This document shows positions 11,368 through 23,255 of a stretch of 64,000 bases of DNA, piece by piece. This DNA is from Delphinus delphis (Eukaryota; Chordata; Mammalia; Artiodactyla; Delphinidae). The notes under the pieces were generated by a model, which saw only the letters and a list, made by a program, of their open reading frames with translations, was not told where the DNA came from and ran no database searches. Position numbers and translations under genes: made by a program. Numbering within the stretch: position 1 is the stretch's first letter; every line of letters begins with the position of its first letter. The stretch covers positions 36,163,755 through 36,227,754 of the forward strand of contig NC_082701.1 in NCBI RefSeq assembly GCF_949987515.2. Reading direction: 5' to 3'.

Positions 11368-11536
11368 TTTAACATAATGTAAGTTCATTGTCTTAATTTG
11401 GGTTGCCTGCAAAACAGATGCTAAGCAGGGATTTGGGTTCAAGTACTTTATTAAAGAGGTAATCACAGGAAGTCCTCTAAATGATTGATTTATGCAGGAA
11501 CTCTATTCAGTGGTCTGTACAGTAGGACTAAAGCAA

Positions 11537-11722
11537 TTGTTCTCAAATGTTAAGAGTACCTCAGTTTGAGGGCTTATAGTACAGATGGCTGGGCCCCACA
11601 CTCAGAGCTTCTCATTCAGCAAGTCTGTCGTGGAGTACAAGTACTTGCATTTTCATAAATTCCTACCTGATGATGAGGATGGGGAGGGTGTCTCAAGACA
11701 TTTTAGGAACCAATGGCTTAGT
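11537..11722. repeat. MER5-type hAT-Charlie fossil
   Basis: 'gttctcaaatgttaagagta...atggctgggccccacactca...gcttctcattcagcaagtct...ggtgtctcaagacattttag' follows the MER5A layout, including the ggccccac and gattcag core phrases. Non-autonomous DNA transposon, inactive since the early placental radiation. Orientation is hard to call because the family is nearly palindromic. Confidence 0.75.
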
Positions 11723-13589
11723 AGGTGTGAGCAGGGCACAAGAGCATAAGCTACATTCACACATATTCAAATACTTTTGATATCCTTATTCTATCTAAAC
11801 ATCACAATTTTCTCATGCTTTCAACCATTTATTTCATCAACAATTGAACTTGCATAAGTTTCAGTCACACATAAACTTGGAAAGGCCTTGTGCTCTTATT
11901 AACTAGTCTTTAACCAGGTGATTAAATCCAGGTGGTTAATTAGAAAATATGTGACTGGTACAATGCACTTATTTTATTTTAATATGGGGGGAGGAGATTC
12001 TTGTAGCTATAAACTAAATGTTCATCTTTGATTTGAAGGAGCAGGGTGCAAAGGTTACATTTATTGCACAAAAAATTGTCCTCTGGAATAATAGCTTTTG
12101 GGTCCTAGATCAGGATGTGTGAGGAGAGAAAGCATGTGCATGTGTATTAATGATATACATGAATAGCAAGAATAACTATATTGTGTTTATATATATTTGA
12201 TAAAATTCTTCCAAGCATGAAATCAGAATTTTTCTCTGCATCAAGCAAAGTATTTCCACGAGGTTCACGGAGTTGGAATAAAAACAAAAGTCTCAAATCA
12301 GTTTGGTAAAATAATTATGTATATATTAATATTTTACTGCTTTTGAATAAAGAATGTCTTGTAGAGAAATCTTTTATTCAGTTCTTGCCTGTGTCTACAC
12401 TACAGGTAAAAAATCCATTTATGAAGGGAATTTTTAAAACAAAATGAGTGTTTGTATTTATGTGGGGAACGTGGTAACAAAGGAATGTACTTAACTGCAG
12501 TATGCTATTTGTTTTCACAAAACACACATGCAATTTTCTATTCTGACTGTACATTCAAATCCATGTAAAGAGGGCACTTTATTTTCCAAGGACACTGAGT
12601 AGAATAATGTAAACTGACTGAAAAGAGAGAAACTTTACTACTGCATATACTCTGGGTCTTTAAAGGCACCAGAATTAGGAAAGCTAAGTGATAATATCAG
12701 CTACATAAACTGTTCATTTTAATATATAATTCTAGATGGTAAGGGTCTGAGACAATTGTACTAAGTCTCTCCACTGAATATTTAGTTATTTCAATAAAAT
12801 TGAGATATGCAAAGGAACAACATATGATAAATAAAACCTCTGTGCAAGGATGCCCTGATTGTAAACATAAGTGTTGTATCCCTTAATGTTCATAGGCTAA
12901 GAAACTAAAGAGTAAAATTAATCTTCTCTTATTAGAGGCATTTAAATAATGCAATTTAAGTATCTATCCTGAAAAAAGATAATTAAATACTTCTTTAGGG
13001 TCAACATATACATATTAAATAAAACTTTCTTCCCTGAATCTTATTTTTAAATCTAATTTTGCTTACATGACTGATTCTCTTTCTTTTTGCTGAAATCCCA
13101 GTTATTTCAGTGCTCTAGTTTTCAACTAGGTGTTACATTCCAATTCAGTTCCATGCTTCAAACCCTGTATTCTTTAGGAGAAGGCTTTGTGATTTGCCAC
13201 GCCTTTTCTGGTTTTACGAGGATTCAACTTAAGGCAGGTTTTAAAAAAAACAGCTATATAGGGAATGCCACTGATCCTTCATTAAATATTGAGAATTTAC
13301 AGCCAGAAAATGGGGGAAGTATGGGGAGAAGAAGCAAAACTTGTGATTTAACACACAGATTCATTCAACAATTGCCAACCCCTTTTTTACCCCAGTTGCT
13401 GTGAAGCATCTTTAGTGTGTGTCATTTCATTCATTTCAGACAGCAGCATTCTGAGATTGTTGTTATCTCCTCATAGTATGCTCATTAACATGTTCATACC
13501 TGTTCAAACTGCCTCCTCTCTTGAAAGCTGTTTTGCATGCATCCTACCTCCACTGCAAGTGCTCTTAGCCTGAAAAAAACTCAAACTTC
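11723..13589. other. No recognised feature
   Basis: 1.9 kb of unassigned AT-rich sequence. The 105-codon plus-strand frame at 13087-13404 starts at CTG or GTG-type codons upstream of any ATG context and shows no domain; treated as chance. Confidence 0.4.
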
Positions 13590-13825
13590 AAGACCAATTG
13601 CAAATGTCCTTTTCATTATAAAATGTTCTTATGTTTTCTACTTCCCAATATGAAACATTCTCTACTCTCTGTGCTCAGTGAACATTGTTTACAGGTTCAA
13701 ATCTATATTACAGTGCTTGTCACTTTGATTATAGTTTATAGCATATGTACCTGCTCCTCCACAAAGTCTATGAACTATTGGGAAGAATGCAAAAAACCTG
13801 TTCTTATTTTTTATTAGTCAATAAA
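13590..13825 (+). repeat. Probable L2 fragment
   Basis: 'gcaaatgtccttttcattat...acattctctactctctgtgc...cagtgcttgtcactttgatta' and 'ctcctccacaaagtctatga...cctgttcttatttttta' follow the L2 3' region order (caaatgtcacctcc..., cacttatcac..., ctagaatgtaagctcc...). Divergence is high. Confidence 0.5.
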
Positions 13826-15754
13826 GTAAAAAATGTTTCCATGGGCTACCTTCTTCTTTGTAATTCAGTTCTGCTCAGTTCAAACAATATTTATTAAGTA
13901 CATAATGTTGTCTTATAAATTGAGATAGTCCTCAAGAATTCAAAGATGGATTAATATTTTGAATTTATGATAAGAGTGGCAGTTATGTATGCAGGCTATT
14001 TCATACAACAGAAATATGTTGTGGAGTTTTCCTGAGCAAGAAGTGTTGTTTAGCCTAACACACAAAAAATATGGTAGATTCTGGATTAGAAGAGGATGGG
14101 TCTTTTATCAAGCCTAAGTATCAGGAGACATAGGAATGAACAAAGGGTTAATCTTGGTAGAATATGGGTCTGAGCCTAGACAATCTTCTGAACCCAGAAA
14201 GTGTGTTTGTGTTTCTGTATGTCTACAAAAAGAGCTATGTACTAAGGTTTCTAAAAGATTTTACAGCTGAAGATAAACATTATCCAGTGATAAACTACTG
14301 CCTGGTCAGTGTAATCATAGTAGTCCTAGGCAATTGAAATGCTTTTGTCCAGTGGAGAATAAACATAACATGTAGCCAGTTTGCCAGGTTTTAGGAACAA
14401 TGACCCTTTCAGGCTGATTCAGTCCAGCCAGCTATGGTGGCCAGATAATCTCTGCATTGTCTCTCAAGGCTAACATATTTTGTAGTTATTTCTTGCTCCA
14501 TTTTCCAGTGTCTTTTTTTCCTAGCCATAAAAATGGTTAAATTCAATCATTTGGATTGAATGTGTACCCTGAAGCTTGGGTGGTAGAAAGTCTTATGATA
14601 GCAAAAAGGAGGGTAAGAATCATTTATTTTGAACTGGGAAAAGTTTGAACCAACTGACAGTGAAGTGAAAAAAGTTCACAAAATGTGATCCAGCCAGACT
14701 CTTAAATCTTAAATGCTACCAAACATTTGCTCAATGCTATTCCAAAATCCTTAGTCAAATGAGAACATTTCTAAGAGAATTTTAAAATTCATGTTTTGTT
14801 TTGGATCAGTAATATTCATATTAGTGCCCCCAGTCTTTCTTCCTCTTTGACATCCAGACTAGGTTCAAAATTGCCTCTTTTGTTTCTTATCCTTCCTCCA
14901 CCCCCACTCCCACCTGGAAGTTTTCTACCATTGCTATACTATGTTTTTTATTTTCTTTTTAAATGGAGGGAAACATACCTTTGAGAAAATAGGAAAAAGA
15001 AAATTATAGTGGAGTAGCAAGAAAAAAAAAAGGCAATAGAAAGAGAAGAAGTACATGGTCTAGGGCTAGTTAGGGATATTTGGAGTGGGGGAAGGAAGTC
15101 CTGAAGAAAGTGGCACCAGGAACAAAGGAGATAAATGCAAAAAGAATGTGATTTTTAAATGAGGGCTATATAGCCCCTTCACTGTTTGAGAAATATGTGC
15201 AAAGAACTATTTATTTTTCAAACTTATATTTTAATTACTGGGCTATTTTTTTTTCAACCAAAGAAGTACTTTGAGTCTGAACTATATGGGTTCTGATTTC
15301 AATAGAACTGAATGTTTATTTTCTTTCCCCAGATGTTCCATATGGAATAAATGGCCTCATTTGGGCAACACACTATTGTAAACTAAAACTGAGAGACTTT
15401 CAGATAGGTCTCTAAAAAGAGAATGGGACAACTGGTAATACTTTTGTGTACTGGACAACTTAATTATTGACACTTAAGAAGTGTAGAATCCTTGCTAACT
15501 TAAAGTATGGCATTAAAGAGCATATTCAGTGGTCAAAATATTTATGATTGATTTAACAAAATGTATAAACACTATGTATTATGCATTCCTAGAAAAGGTG
15601 AATGGAAAGAGAGCTAATAGGAGGTATATGTTATTCTATCTACTTGTAAGGCCACCATATGCAAACAAAAGTTAATTTAAATAGCCAAATATGGTATAAA
15701 AATTTAATATATATTTATGATTATGTTCTTTAGTGAGTCTGTGGTCTATTGATT
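13826..15754. other. No recognised feature
   Basis: 1.9 kb of unassigned sequence with a short pyrimidine-rich tract near 14865-14915. No coding-like frame and no repeat family recognised. Confidence 0.45.
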
Positions 15755-16199
15755 TTTTTTTAATTTATTGAAGTATAGTTAATTTATAATGTTGTGTTAA
15801 TTTCTGCTGTACAACAAAGTGACTCAGTTATATATAGATACACTCTTTTGCATATTCTTCTCCATTATGGTTTGTCTTAGGATATTGAATATAGTTCCCT
15901 GTGCTATATAGTAGGACCTTGTTGTTTATCCATCCTATATGTAATAGTTCATCTCTGCTAATCTCAAACTCCCAATCCTTCCCTCCCTAACCCATCTCCC
16001 CCACTGGCAACCACAATTCTGTTCTCTAAGTCTGTGAGTCTGTTTCTATTTCATAGATATGTTCATTTGTGTCATATTTTAGATTCCATATATAAGGGAT
16101 ATCATATGGTATTTGTCTTTTTCTGATTTACTTCACTTAGTATGATAATCTCTAGGTCCATCCATGTTGCTGCAAATGGCATTATTTCATTGTTTTTGA

Positions 16200-18815
16200 T
16201 AGCTGAGTAATATTCCATTGTATATATGTACCCCATTTTCTTTATCCATTCATCTGTCGATGGACATTTAGGTTGTTTCCATGTCTTGGCTATTGTAAAT
16301 AGTGCTGCTATGAATATAGGGATGCATGTATCTTTTTAAACTATAGTTTTGTCTAGGCATATGCCCAGAAGTCAGATTGCTGGATCATGGTAACTTTATT
16401 ATTAGTTTATTTGAGAAACCTCCATATGGTTTTTCATAGTGGCTGCACCAATTTACATTCCCACCAACAGTGTCAGAGGGTTCCATTTTCTCCACAACCT
16501 CTCCAGCATTTGTTATTTGTAGACTTTTTAATCATGGCTATTCTGACCTGTGTGAGGTGATACTTCATCGTAGTTTTGATTTGAATTTATCAAATAATTA
16601 GCAATGTTGAGAATGTTTTCATGTGCCTATTGGCCATCCATATGTCTTCTTTGGAGAAATGTCTATTTAGGTCTTCTGCCCATGTTTTGATTGTGTTTTT
16701 TTTGTTGTTTGTTTTTGTTGTTGTTGAGTTGTGTTGTTGAGCTATTTGTATATTTTGGAAATTAAGCCCTTGTCATAAATAGCTATTATTATGTTGAGAT
16801 ATGTTCCCTGTATACACACTTTCATAAGGGTTTTTATCATGAATGCTGAATTTTATCAAATGATTTTTCTGCATCTATTGAGATGATCATGTGGTTTTGT
16901 CCTTTCTTTTGTTGATGCAGTGTATCACATTGATTGATTTGAGTACGCTGAACCATCCTTTTGACCCTGGGATGAATCCAAAGGTATGTGACCTCTTTTA
17001 TGTGTTGTTGGATTCAGTTTGCTAACATTTTGTTGAGGATTTTGTGTTTGTATTCATCAAAGATATTGGCCTGTAACTTTTTTTTTTTTTTTTGGTAGCA
17101 TCTTTGTCTGGTTTTGGTATAAGGGTGATGGTGGCTTCAGAGAATGTTTTTGGGAGTGTTCCTTACACTTCAATCTTTCGGAAGAATTTGAGAAGGATAG
17201 GTATAAGTTCTTCTTTGTACGTTTGGTGGAATACCCTGCCATCTGGCCCTGAACTTTTGTTTGTAGGGAGGGTTTTTTTGTTGTTTTTGTTTGTTTGTTT
17301 GGGGTTTTTTTTAAAGATTCTATTTCATTTCTAGTGATTGGTCTGTTCAAGTTATCTGCTTCTTGATTCAGTTTTGGTGGGCTGTATGTTTCTAGAAAGT
17401 TGTCCATTTCTTCTAGATTGTCAAATTTGTTGGCATGTAATTGTTCATAGTATTCTCTTATGTTTTCTTTTATTTCTGTGGTATCAGTTGTGATTTCCCC
17501 TCTTGCATTTCTTAATTTGTTTATTTCTGTCTTCTCTCTTTTCTTCTTGGTGTGCCTGGCCAGAGGTTTTCAATTTTGTTTACCCTTTCAAAGAACCAGC
17601 TCTTGGTTATATTGATTTTTTCTACTGATTTTTTAAACTCTATTTTATTTATTTCCTCTCTTATCTTTATTGTCTCCTCCTTTGTGCTGACTTTAGATTT
17701 TGTTTGTTCTTCTTTTTCTAATTCTTTTAGGTGGTGGGTTAGGTTGTTTGAGATTTTTCTTGTTTCTGAAAGAAGACCTGTATCACTCTGTATTGGGTTT
17801 GCCAAAAAGTTCATTTGGTTAGTGAATACATTGTTCAATAAAGGTCATCTTGAAAATGAAAAATGTGTCTTTTGTTTTTACTTAAAAGCAAATGAACTTT
17901 TTGGCTGACCCAGTGCTTCTCTCTGAGAACTGCTGTTGCTGCATCCCATAGATTTTGTATGGTTGTGCTTTCATTGTCATTTGCCTCAAGGTATTTTGAA
18001 ATTTCTTTTTTTTTATTTCATAGTTTACCCATTTGTTTTTTTAGTAGCATGTTGTTTAATCTCCATATAATTGATTTTTTCTCATTTCTTTTTCTGTGGT
18101 TGATTTCTAGTTTCATACTGTGTGGACAGAAAAGATACTTGAAATAATTTCTATACTATTAAATTTGTTGAGGCTTGTTTTGTGCCATAGTATGAGGGCA
18201 ATTCTAGAGAATTCTCCATGTACACTTGAAAAGAATGTGCATTCTGCTTTTTTTGGACCTAATGTCTTGAAAATATCAATTAAGTCTAACTATTCTGTTG
18301 TATCATTTAGGATCTCTGTTGCCTTATTGATCTTCTGTCTCATAGATCTGTCCATTGATGTGAGTGGGGTGATAAGTCTCCTGCTGTTATTGTATTCCTG
18401 TTAATTTCTCCCTTTATGTCTGTTAGTATTTGTTTTATATATGTGGATGCTCCTATATTGGGTGCATATTTGTTGATAGGTATAATATCCTCTCCTTGTA
18501 TTTATCCTTTTATCATTATATAGTGTCCTTCTTTATCTTTCTTTATGGCCTTTGTTTTAAAGTCTATTTTGTCTGATATGAGTATTGCAACCTCTGCTTT
18601 CTTGTTATTTCACGTTTGCATGAAATATATTTTTTCATCCCCTCACTTTCATTCTATGTATGTCCTTTGCCTTAAAGAGGGCTCTTGTAGGAAGTATATT
18701 GTAGACTTTTGTTTTTTTTTTAATCCAATCTACCACTCTGTGTCTTTTGATCGGAGAATTTAGTTCATTGACATTTAAGGTAATTATTGATAGATACATA
18801 ATTATTGCTGTTTTA
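16200..18815 (-). pseudogene. L1-A ORF2 remnant
   Basis: ORF2 would encode an endonuclease / reverse transcriptase that nicks target DNA and copies L1 RNA. The minus strand shows 'tttatcccagggtcaaaagg'-type RT sequence near 16960-17000. The frame at 17057-17407 retains the NLNRPIT phrase, and the frame at 17521-17838 retains the inter-domain coiled region. Stops and frameshifts are frequent, about a kilobase between RT and C terminus is missing, and a DNA transposon splits the region at 17792. Confidence 0.8.
17792..17914. mobile_element. Mariner-type MITE inserted in L1-A
   Basis: About 123 bp with terminal inverted repeats. The left end is attgggtttgccaaaaagtt and continues; the inverted right end is actgggtcagccaaaaagtt and continues. 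The two agree at about 23 of 26 positions. The ccaaaaagttc core is that of mariner elements known in cetartiodactyl genomes. L1-A sequence resumes on both sides, so this is a clean insertion. The left target is TA; the right copy is mutated. The interior is too short for a transposase. Confidence 0.85.
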
Positions 18816-19261
18816 CCTTGTTTCCTGGTTGATTTTATATTTCTTCTTTGTCCTTCTTTTTCTTTTTTCTTTCACTTTGTGGTTTGATGATTTTCTTTTG
18901 TATTATGCTATGTTCTCTTCTTTTTGGTTTTGTGAATCTGTTGTATGTTTTTGATTTGTGGTTGCCCTGTTTTTCAAGTATGTTAACCCCTTCCTATACC
19001 TACTTGCTTTAGACCGGTAGTCAAATAGGCTAAAACACATTCTAGAAAAAAATTTATATTTTCTTACTCTCCTCCCCACATTTTATGATTTTGATGTCCT
19101 CTTTTGCATCTTCATGTTCATCCTTTTGTTGTTCATTGTGGTTATCATAATTTTCACAGAAATATTTGTATTTTTTTTAATCTGTGTCCTAGCTTATTTA
19201 AGTGGTTTACTTTCCAACTGTGATTTTTCTCTTTCCTATAGATTCTTTTTTTTTTTTTTCT

Positions 19262-20150
19262 ATTTAGAGAAGTCCTTTCAGTATTTCTTTTAGGATAGGT
19301 TTAGTATTGCTGTATTCTTCTAGTTTTTGATTGTCTGAGAAATTCTTTATCTCTCCTTCTATTCTAAATGATAATCTTGCTAGGTAGAGTATCCGAGGTT
19401 GCAGATTTTTCCCTTTCAGGACTTTTAATATATCTAGCTAGTCCCTTCTGACCTGCAATGTTTCTGTAGAGAAATCAGCTGATAGCCTTATGGGAGTTTC
19501 CTTGTAATTAATTCTATGTTTTTCTCTTGTTGCCTTTAGAATACTCTCTTTATCTTTAACTTTTACCATTTTAATTATAATATGTCTTGGTGTAGGTCTG
19601 TTTGGGTTTATCTTGTTTGGGACCCTCTGTGCTTCCTGTATCTTGATATCTGTTTCCTTATTTAGATTTGGGAATTTTTCAGCCATAATTTGTTTAAATA
19701 CATTTTCAATCTCCTTTTTTCTCTTTCTGAGATCCCTATTATGTGTAGATTAGCAAGCTTTATATTATCCCATTGGTCTCTTATAATGCTTTCTTTTTTT
19801 TTTTTTTCATTTGGGCTTCTGTCTGCTGTTCTAACTGGGAGATTTCCATTATTCTATCTTCCAGATCATTTATTCATTCTTCTGGATTATTCATTCTGCT
19901 ATTCATAGCCTTTAGTTCACCTTTCATCTCTTTGAAAGAATTCTCTAATTTTTCTTGGTTCCTTCTTATAGTTTATAGTTCCTTTTTACAGTAATCTGCA
20001 TTTCTGTCCATAGCCTTTTTTAATTCCTTCAGCATTTTCCTTGTCTCCTTTTTGAACTCGTGTCTACAAGAGTGAAGTAGTCTGTTTCATTGTTTGTTCT
20101 TTCAGGGGAATTCTCTCAATCTTTTAATTGGGAGTAGTTCTTCTGCTTCT
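19262..20150 (-). pseudogene. L1-A ORF1 remnant
   Basis: ORF1 encodes the L1 RNA-binding chaperone. The minus-strand frame at 19438-19686 preserves the end of the RRM and the start of the C-terminal domain (IKIQEAQRVPNKINPNRPTP, RHIIIKM, then PIRLSADFSTETLQVRRD). The coiled-coil part toward 20150 is broken by frameshifts. Confidence 0.8.
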
Positions 20151-21764
20151 TCATTTTACTTTATTTCTCTTGCTCTATGAGTTTAGGAGAAACAGTTATC
20201 TACCATGGTCTTAGAGGTCTATTTTTATGTGGGAATATCCCTGTATAGTCTGCATGGGTTTAATATTTTTTGGTGTGAGGGCTGTTTTTAGTATGGATGC
20301 CTGTCAAATTTTCCTCAGTGTATGCTGGCCATTATCCCCTTGATGAGGTGTGACTGATGTTGTGGTGACCACAACCTGCACTGGATATTGAGTGGGGCCT
20401 CTTCTTTGCTCTGTGGTTGTTACTGCCATGTCAGGGACAGGTTCTTCTCCTTAGATGTTGGAGTAGAAGCCTCCAGATCTGTTTCTGAACTGCATTTCTG
20501 AGCTGTGGTGCATGGTAGACAGGATTGGAGCACTCCCACTGGGAGAGGAGCCACTGAGTATTCCTCCACCAGAGTTGTTCACTGGTGAGTGTGCTCTGTT
20601 GTGCCACCTTTTACCTACTGTGTGGGCTTACAAAGCACACTGTTGTTGACACTGCCTTTGACCCTTCTCAATCATGGTTTATGCCAGCAATTGACCCTGG
20701 TGTCTCCCAGGTGTTGTTTTCACAAGGCCACCAGTGCAGATCCACTTAAGTCAGGTCCCAGGACTACAGTAGTCATGCACGTGGACCCTCTGTGGGAGCT
20801 ATGGAGGCAGTTCAGACCCTGGCCTGGCCCAACCCCCATGTGTACATGCCCATGAAGCCCACAGTTGCTAAGGTCAGACCTATCTCAGCCACATGAACAC
20901 CTGTTGTCCATTCAGATGTTCTGCAGGCACCGAATTTACAAAGCTGGTGGTGAAGGTGTAAATCCACAATTCACACAGCCACAGGGAGAGATTTCAGCTT
21001 TGCTTCCTAAGTCACACGGCCCCTGGGGTGATTTCAGCTGCACCTCTGCATGTGGGCAACCCACTGGCATCTGCTCCCAGGGTCTGCTGAGGTGGCATCC
21101 AGAGTGAATGAGCCTTCCCAGGCAGAAGCCTCCCCTGGAGCCCCCGGAGACAGGGGCCATCACATGGAGAAAGAAGCTGCAATGGTAGCCCCACCTTTCC
21201 CTTCACATACCACTTTAACAATGACACTTCCCTTCTATGGCAGCCCAGACTTCTTCCAAAAACACTCCTGGTTATGACACCCCACACTGCAGTCACTTCT
21301 GACTGTCTCCATGCAGCCCAACAGCAGTACTCTCCCCTTGGTCTGTCCTCTAAACACTGTGTTCCAGCACCCAGATCCCACCTGTACTAGAGGACGCATG
21401 TCTCAGGTTGGGGGGCGCATGGCGGTGGCAGAGATTATCTGTGTAGGTCTTTCTCTATCCTGCCTGCCACAGACCAGTTTTTGCACTCTTCTCTCAGCCT
21501 CTGAAACACCTTTTATGACCCAGCTTATCTCCCTGCCATTGGGGGCCTTCCCAGGGTGTGGAAACCTCTCCTGTCCTTCAGCTCCCTCCCAGGGGCGCAG
21601 GTCCAATCTCACTTCCTTTATTTTTTTTCTTGTTGTCCTACCTGGTTACGTAGAGATCTTTCCTATCTTTTCAGGTGTATGAGGTCTTCTGATCGTGTTT
21701 GTGATGTGTTCTGTGAGAATTGTTACATTTCCAGATGTATTCTTTTGTGCTGTGTGTGTGTGAT
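20150..21764 (-). mobile_element. L1-A 5' UTR
   Basis: GC-richer than the rest of the element and collinear with the 5' UTR of L1-F (56000-57667). Shared landmarks include the 'gtttctgcacagagca'-type blocks and the 'ctacctggttacgtagagat...cagatgtattcttttgtg' end. Several stop-free frames of 70-120 codons occur on both strands (such as 21311-21682 plus). They reflect composition, not host genes. Confidence 0.7.
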
Positions 21765-21765
21765 A

Positions 21766-22080
21766 GTTTCTGCTTTATAACAAAGTGAATCAGCTATACA
21801 TAAACATATAACCCCATATCTCTTCCCTCTTGCATCTCCCTCCCTCCCACCCTCCCTATCCCACACCTCTAGGTGGTCACAAAGCACCAAGCTGATCTCC
21901 CTGTGCTATGCGGCTGATTCCCACTAGCTATCTATTTTACATTTGGTAGTGTATATATGTCCATGCCACTCTCTCACTTTGTCCCAGCTTACCCTTCCCC
22001 CTCCTCATGTCCTCAAGCCCATTCTCTGTGTCTGCATCTTTATTCCTGTCCTGCCCCTAGGTTCTTTAGAACATTTTTTT
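21766..22080 (-). mobile_element. L1 3'-end fragment, reversed
   Basis: 'gtttctgctttataacaaag...tccctcccaccctccctatc...gctatctattttacatttgg...aggttcttta' is the antisense 3' UTR of the younger cetartiodactyl L1s, the same sequence as at 25380 and 28200. The poly(T) that should mark its left end is absent; it joins the L1-A 5' UTR through a TG-rich stretch, which suggests a deletion or recombination at the junction. Confidence 0.85.
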
Positions 22081-22138
22081 TTTCACACACTCTCATGCTT
22101 ACTTTGAAGTAATAGCATGTATTATAATAGGCTATATC

Positions 22139-22571
22139 AAGGTTTCTCAATCTGAGCACTATCTGGACCAGATGATTCTTTTTTTTTTTTTGCGGTATGT
22201 GGGCCTCTCACTGTTGTGTCCTCTCCCGTTGCGGAGCACATGCTCCGGAGGCGCAGGCTCAGCGGCCATGGCTCACGGGCCTAGCCGCCCCGCAGCATGT
22301 GGGATTTTCCCGGACCGGGGCACGAACCCACGTCCCCTGCATTGGCAGGTGGACTCTCAACAACTGTGCCACCAGGGAAGCCCTGGACCAGATAGTTCTT
22401 AGTTGTGGAGTCTGTACTGTGCAATGTAGAATGCTTGGCAACATCCCTGGCCTTTACCCATTACATGCCAGTTTTAATCCTCTCCCCAGTTGTGGCAATT
22501 AAAACTATCTCTAGATACTGTCAGATATTCCCTGGGGGTCAAAATGACTCCTGGTTGAGAATTACTGGGCT
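22139..22571. repeat. Non-autonomous DNA-transposon fossil (hAT-Charlie-like), split by a SINE
   Basis: Outer parts read 'ggtttctcaatctgagcact' and 'gcaacatccctggcctttac...ctgggggtcaaaatgactcc tggttgagaattac'. This is a common mammalian MER element with nearly palindromic ends (tttctcaa ... ttgagaa). Exact family not assigned. The middle is a CHR-2 SINE insertion. Confidence 0.7.
22181..22382 (-). repeat. CHR-2-type SINE, reversed, with 18-bp target duplication
   Basis: Poly(T) start, then 'tgcggtatgtgggcctctca', 'gttgcggagcacatgctccg', 'cacgtcccctgcattggcag' and the terminal 'accagggaagcc', the reverse complement of the CHR-2 SINE. Flanking duplications ctggaccagatgattctt (22163-22180) and ctggaccagatagttctt (22383-22400) differ at one base. 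The frames at 22172-22502 on both strands are by-products of this GC-rich SINE. Confidence 0.95.
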
Positions 22572-23029
22572 GTATTATACCACAAGAATAAATAATTCCA
22601 CAATCTCAATGGCTTAATACCCCAAATGTTTATATCTTGCTCACATAAATTCTACTGGGCAACTTTCCAGGGCACTTGTACTCTATGCTGTGGCTCAGTA
22701 TTCTGAGCTACTTTGGTTTTATGGTAATTCCAATCAACACATGCTTCCTAGATCATCATGGAAAGTAAAGGGAGAGTGTAAAATTGAACACAAGCTCTTA
22801 AATATTTATGTCCAGAAGTGACATTTTTCACTTCTGTTCACATTTCATTGATCAGAGCAATTCACATGGCCATGTCTACCTTTAAGTGGGTGAGAAGTAA
22901 GATCTCCCTCCAAGAAGATTAATGAACATACTGTTGTCTAGTGCAAGTATTAACTGTTAAACTCCACTTTCTTCAATGAACTATGCTACCAAAAAGAACT
23001 ATAGTACTGTCAAGGGTAGAGAGGCAGGA
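22572..23029. other. No recognised feature
   Basis: Unassigned sequence; the phrase 'aagaataaataattccacaa...tcaatggcttaa' and the following text resemble a generic mammalian repeat, but I cannot name it. Confidence 0.35.
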
Positions 23030-23255
23030 TAGTATGAGATTGTGTATTCTGGAACAAAAATACTTGGCACTGAACCCCAGATTTATAGCTGTCAGTGTAG
23101 ACACAACGTGTCTAATACTCACTGTGCCTAAGTTTCCTCATCTGTAAAATAAGAGATAATAAAAGTATCTAACTCACAGGGAGTTACAAGAGTGAAATGT
23201 GTTAGCATTTTTAAAGCCCTTAGAAAAGTTTCTAAAACATAATAAACACTTTTAA
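23030..23255 (+). repeat. MIR SINE
   Basis: 'ctgtgcctaagtttcctcat' then 'ctgtaaaataagagataata', 'ctaactcacagggagttaca' and '...aaacataataaacactttt' match the 3' two thirds of MIR in order. Confidence 0.85.

Larger units (their letters stand above)
15755..21764 (-). mobile_element. L1-A: long, decayed L1, nearly complete, reversed
   Basis: Running from 3' to 5' along the plus strand: T-rich tail and 3' UTR (15755-16190), ORF2 (about 16200-18815), inter-ORF and ORF1 (about 19262-20150), 5' UTR (about 20150-21764). ORF2 has lost a large internal piece near 16795, where the C-terminal part jumps to the RT region. A mariner-type element sits at 17792-17914. The 5' end stops short of the terminal bases and abuts another L1 3' end. 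Heavy decay makes it one of the older long L1s here. Confidence 0.88.

Noticed and set aside
13087..13404. 105-codon plus-strand frame as a small gene
   Set aside because: No recognisable domain, non-ATG start in the open stretch, no splice or promoter context; consistent with chance.
22172..22502. 76- and 101-codon frames
   Set aside because: They lie in the GC-rich CHR-2 SINE and flanking transposon fossil; similar frames occur in the other SINE copies.
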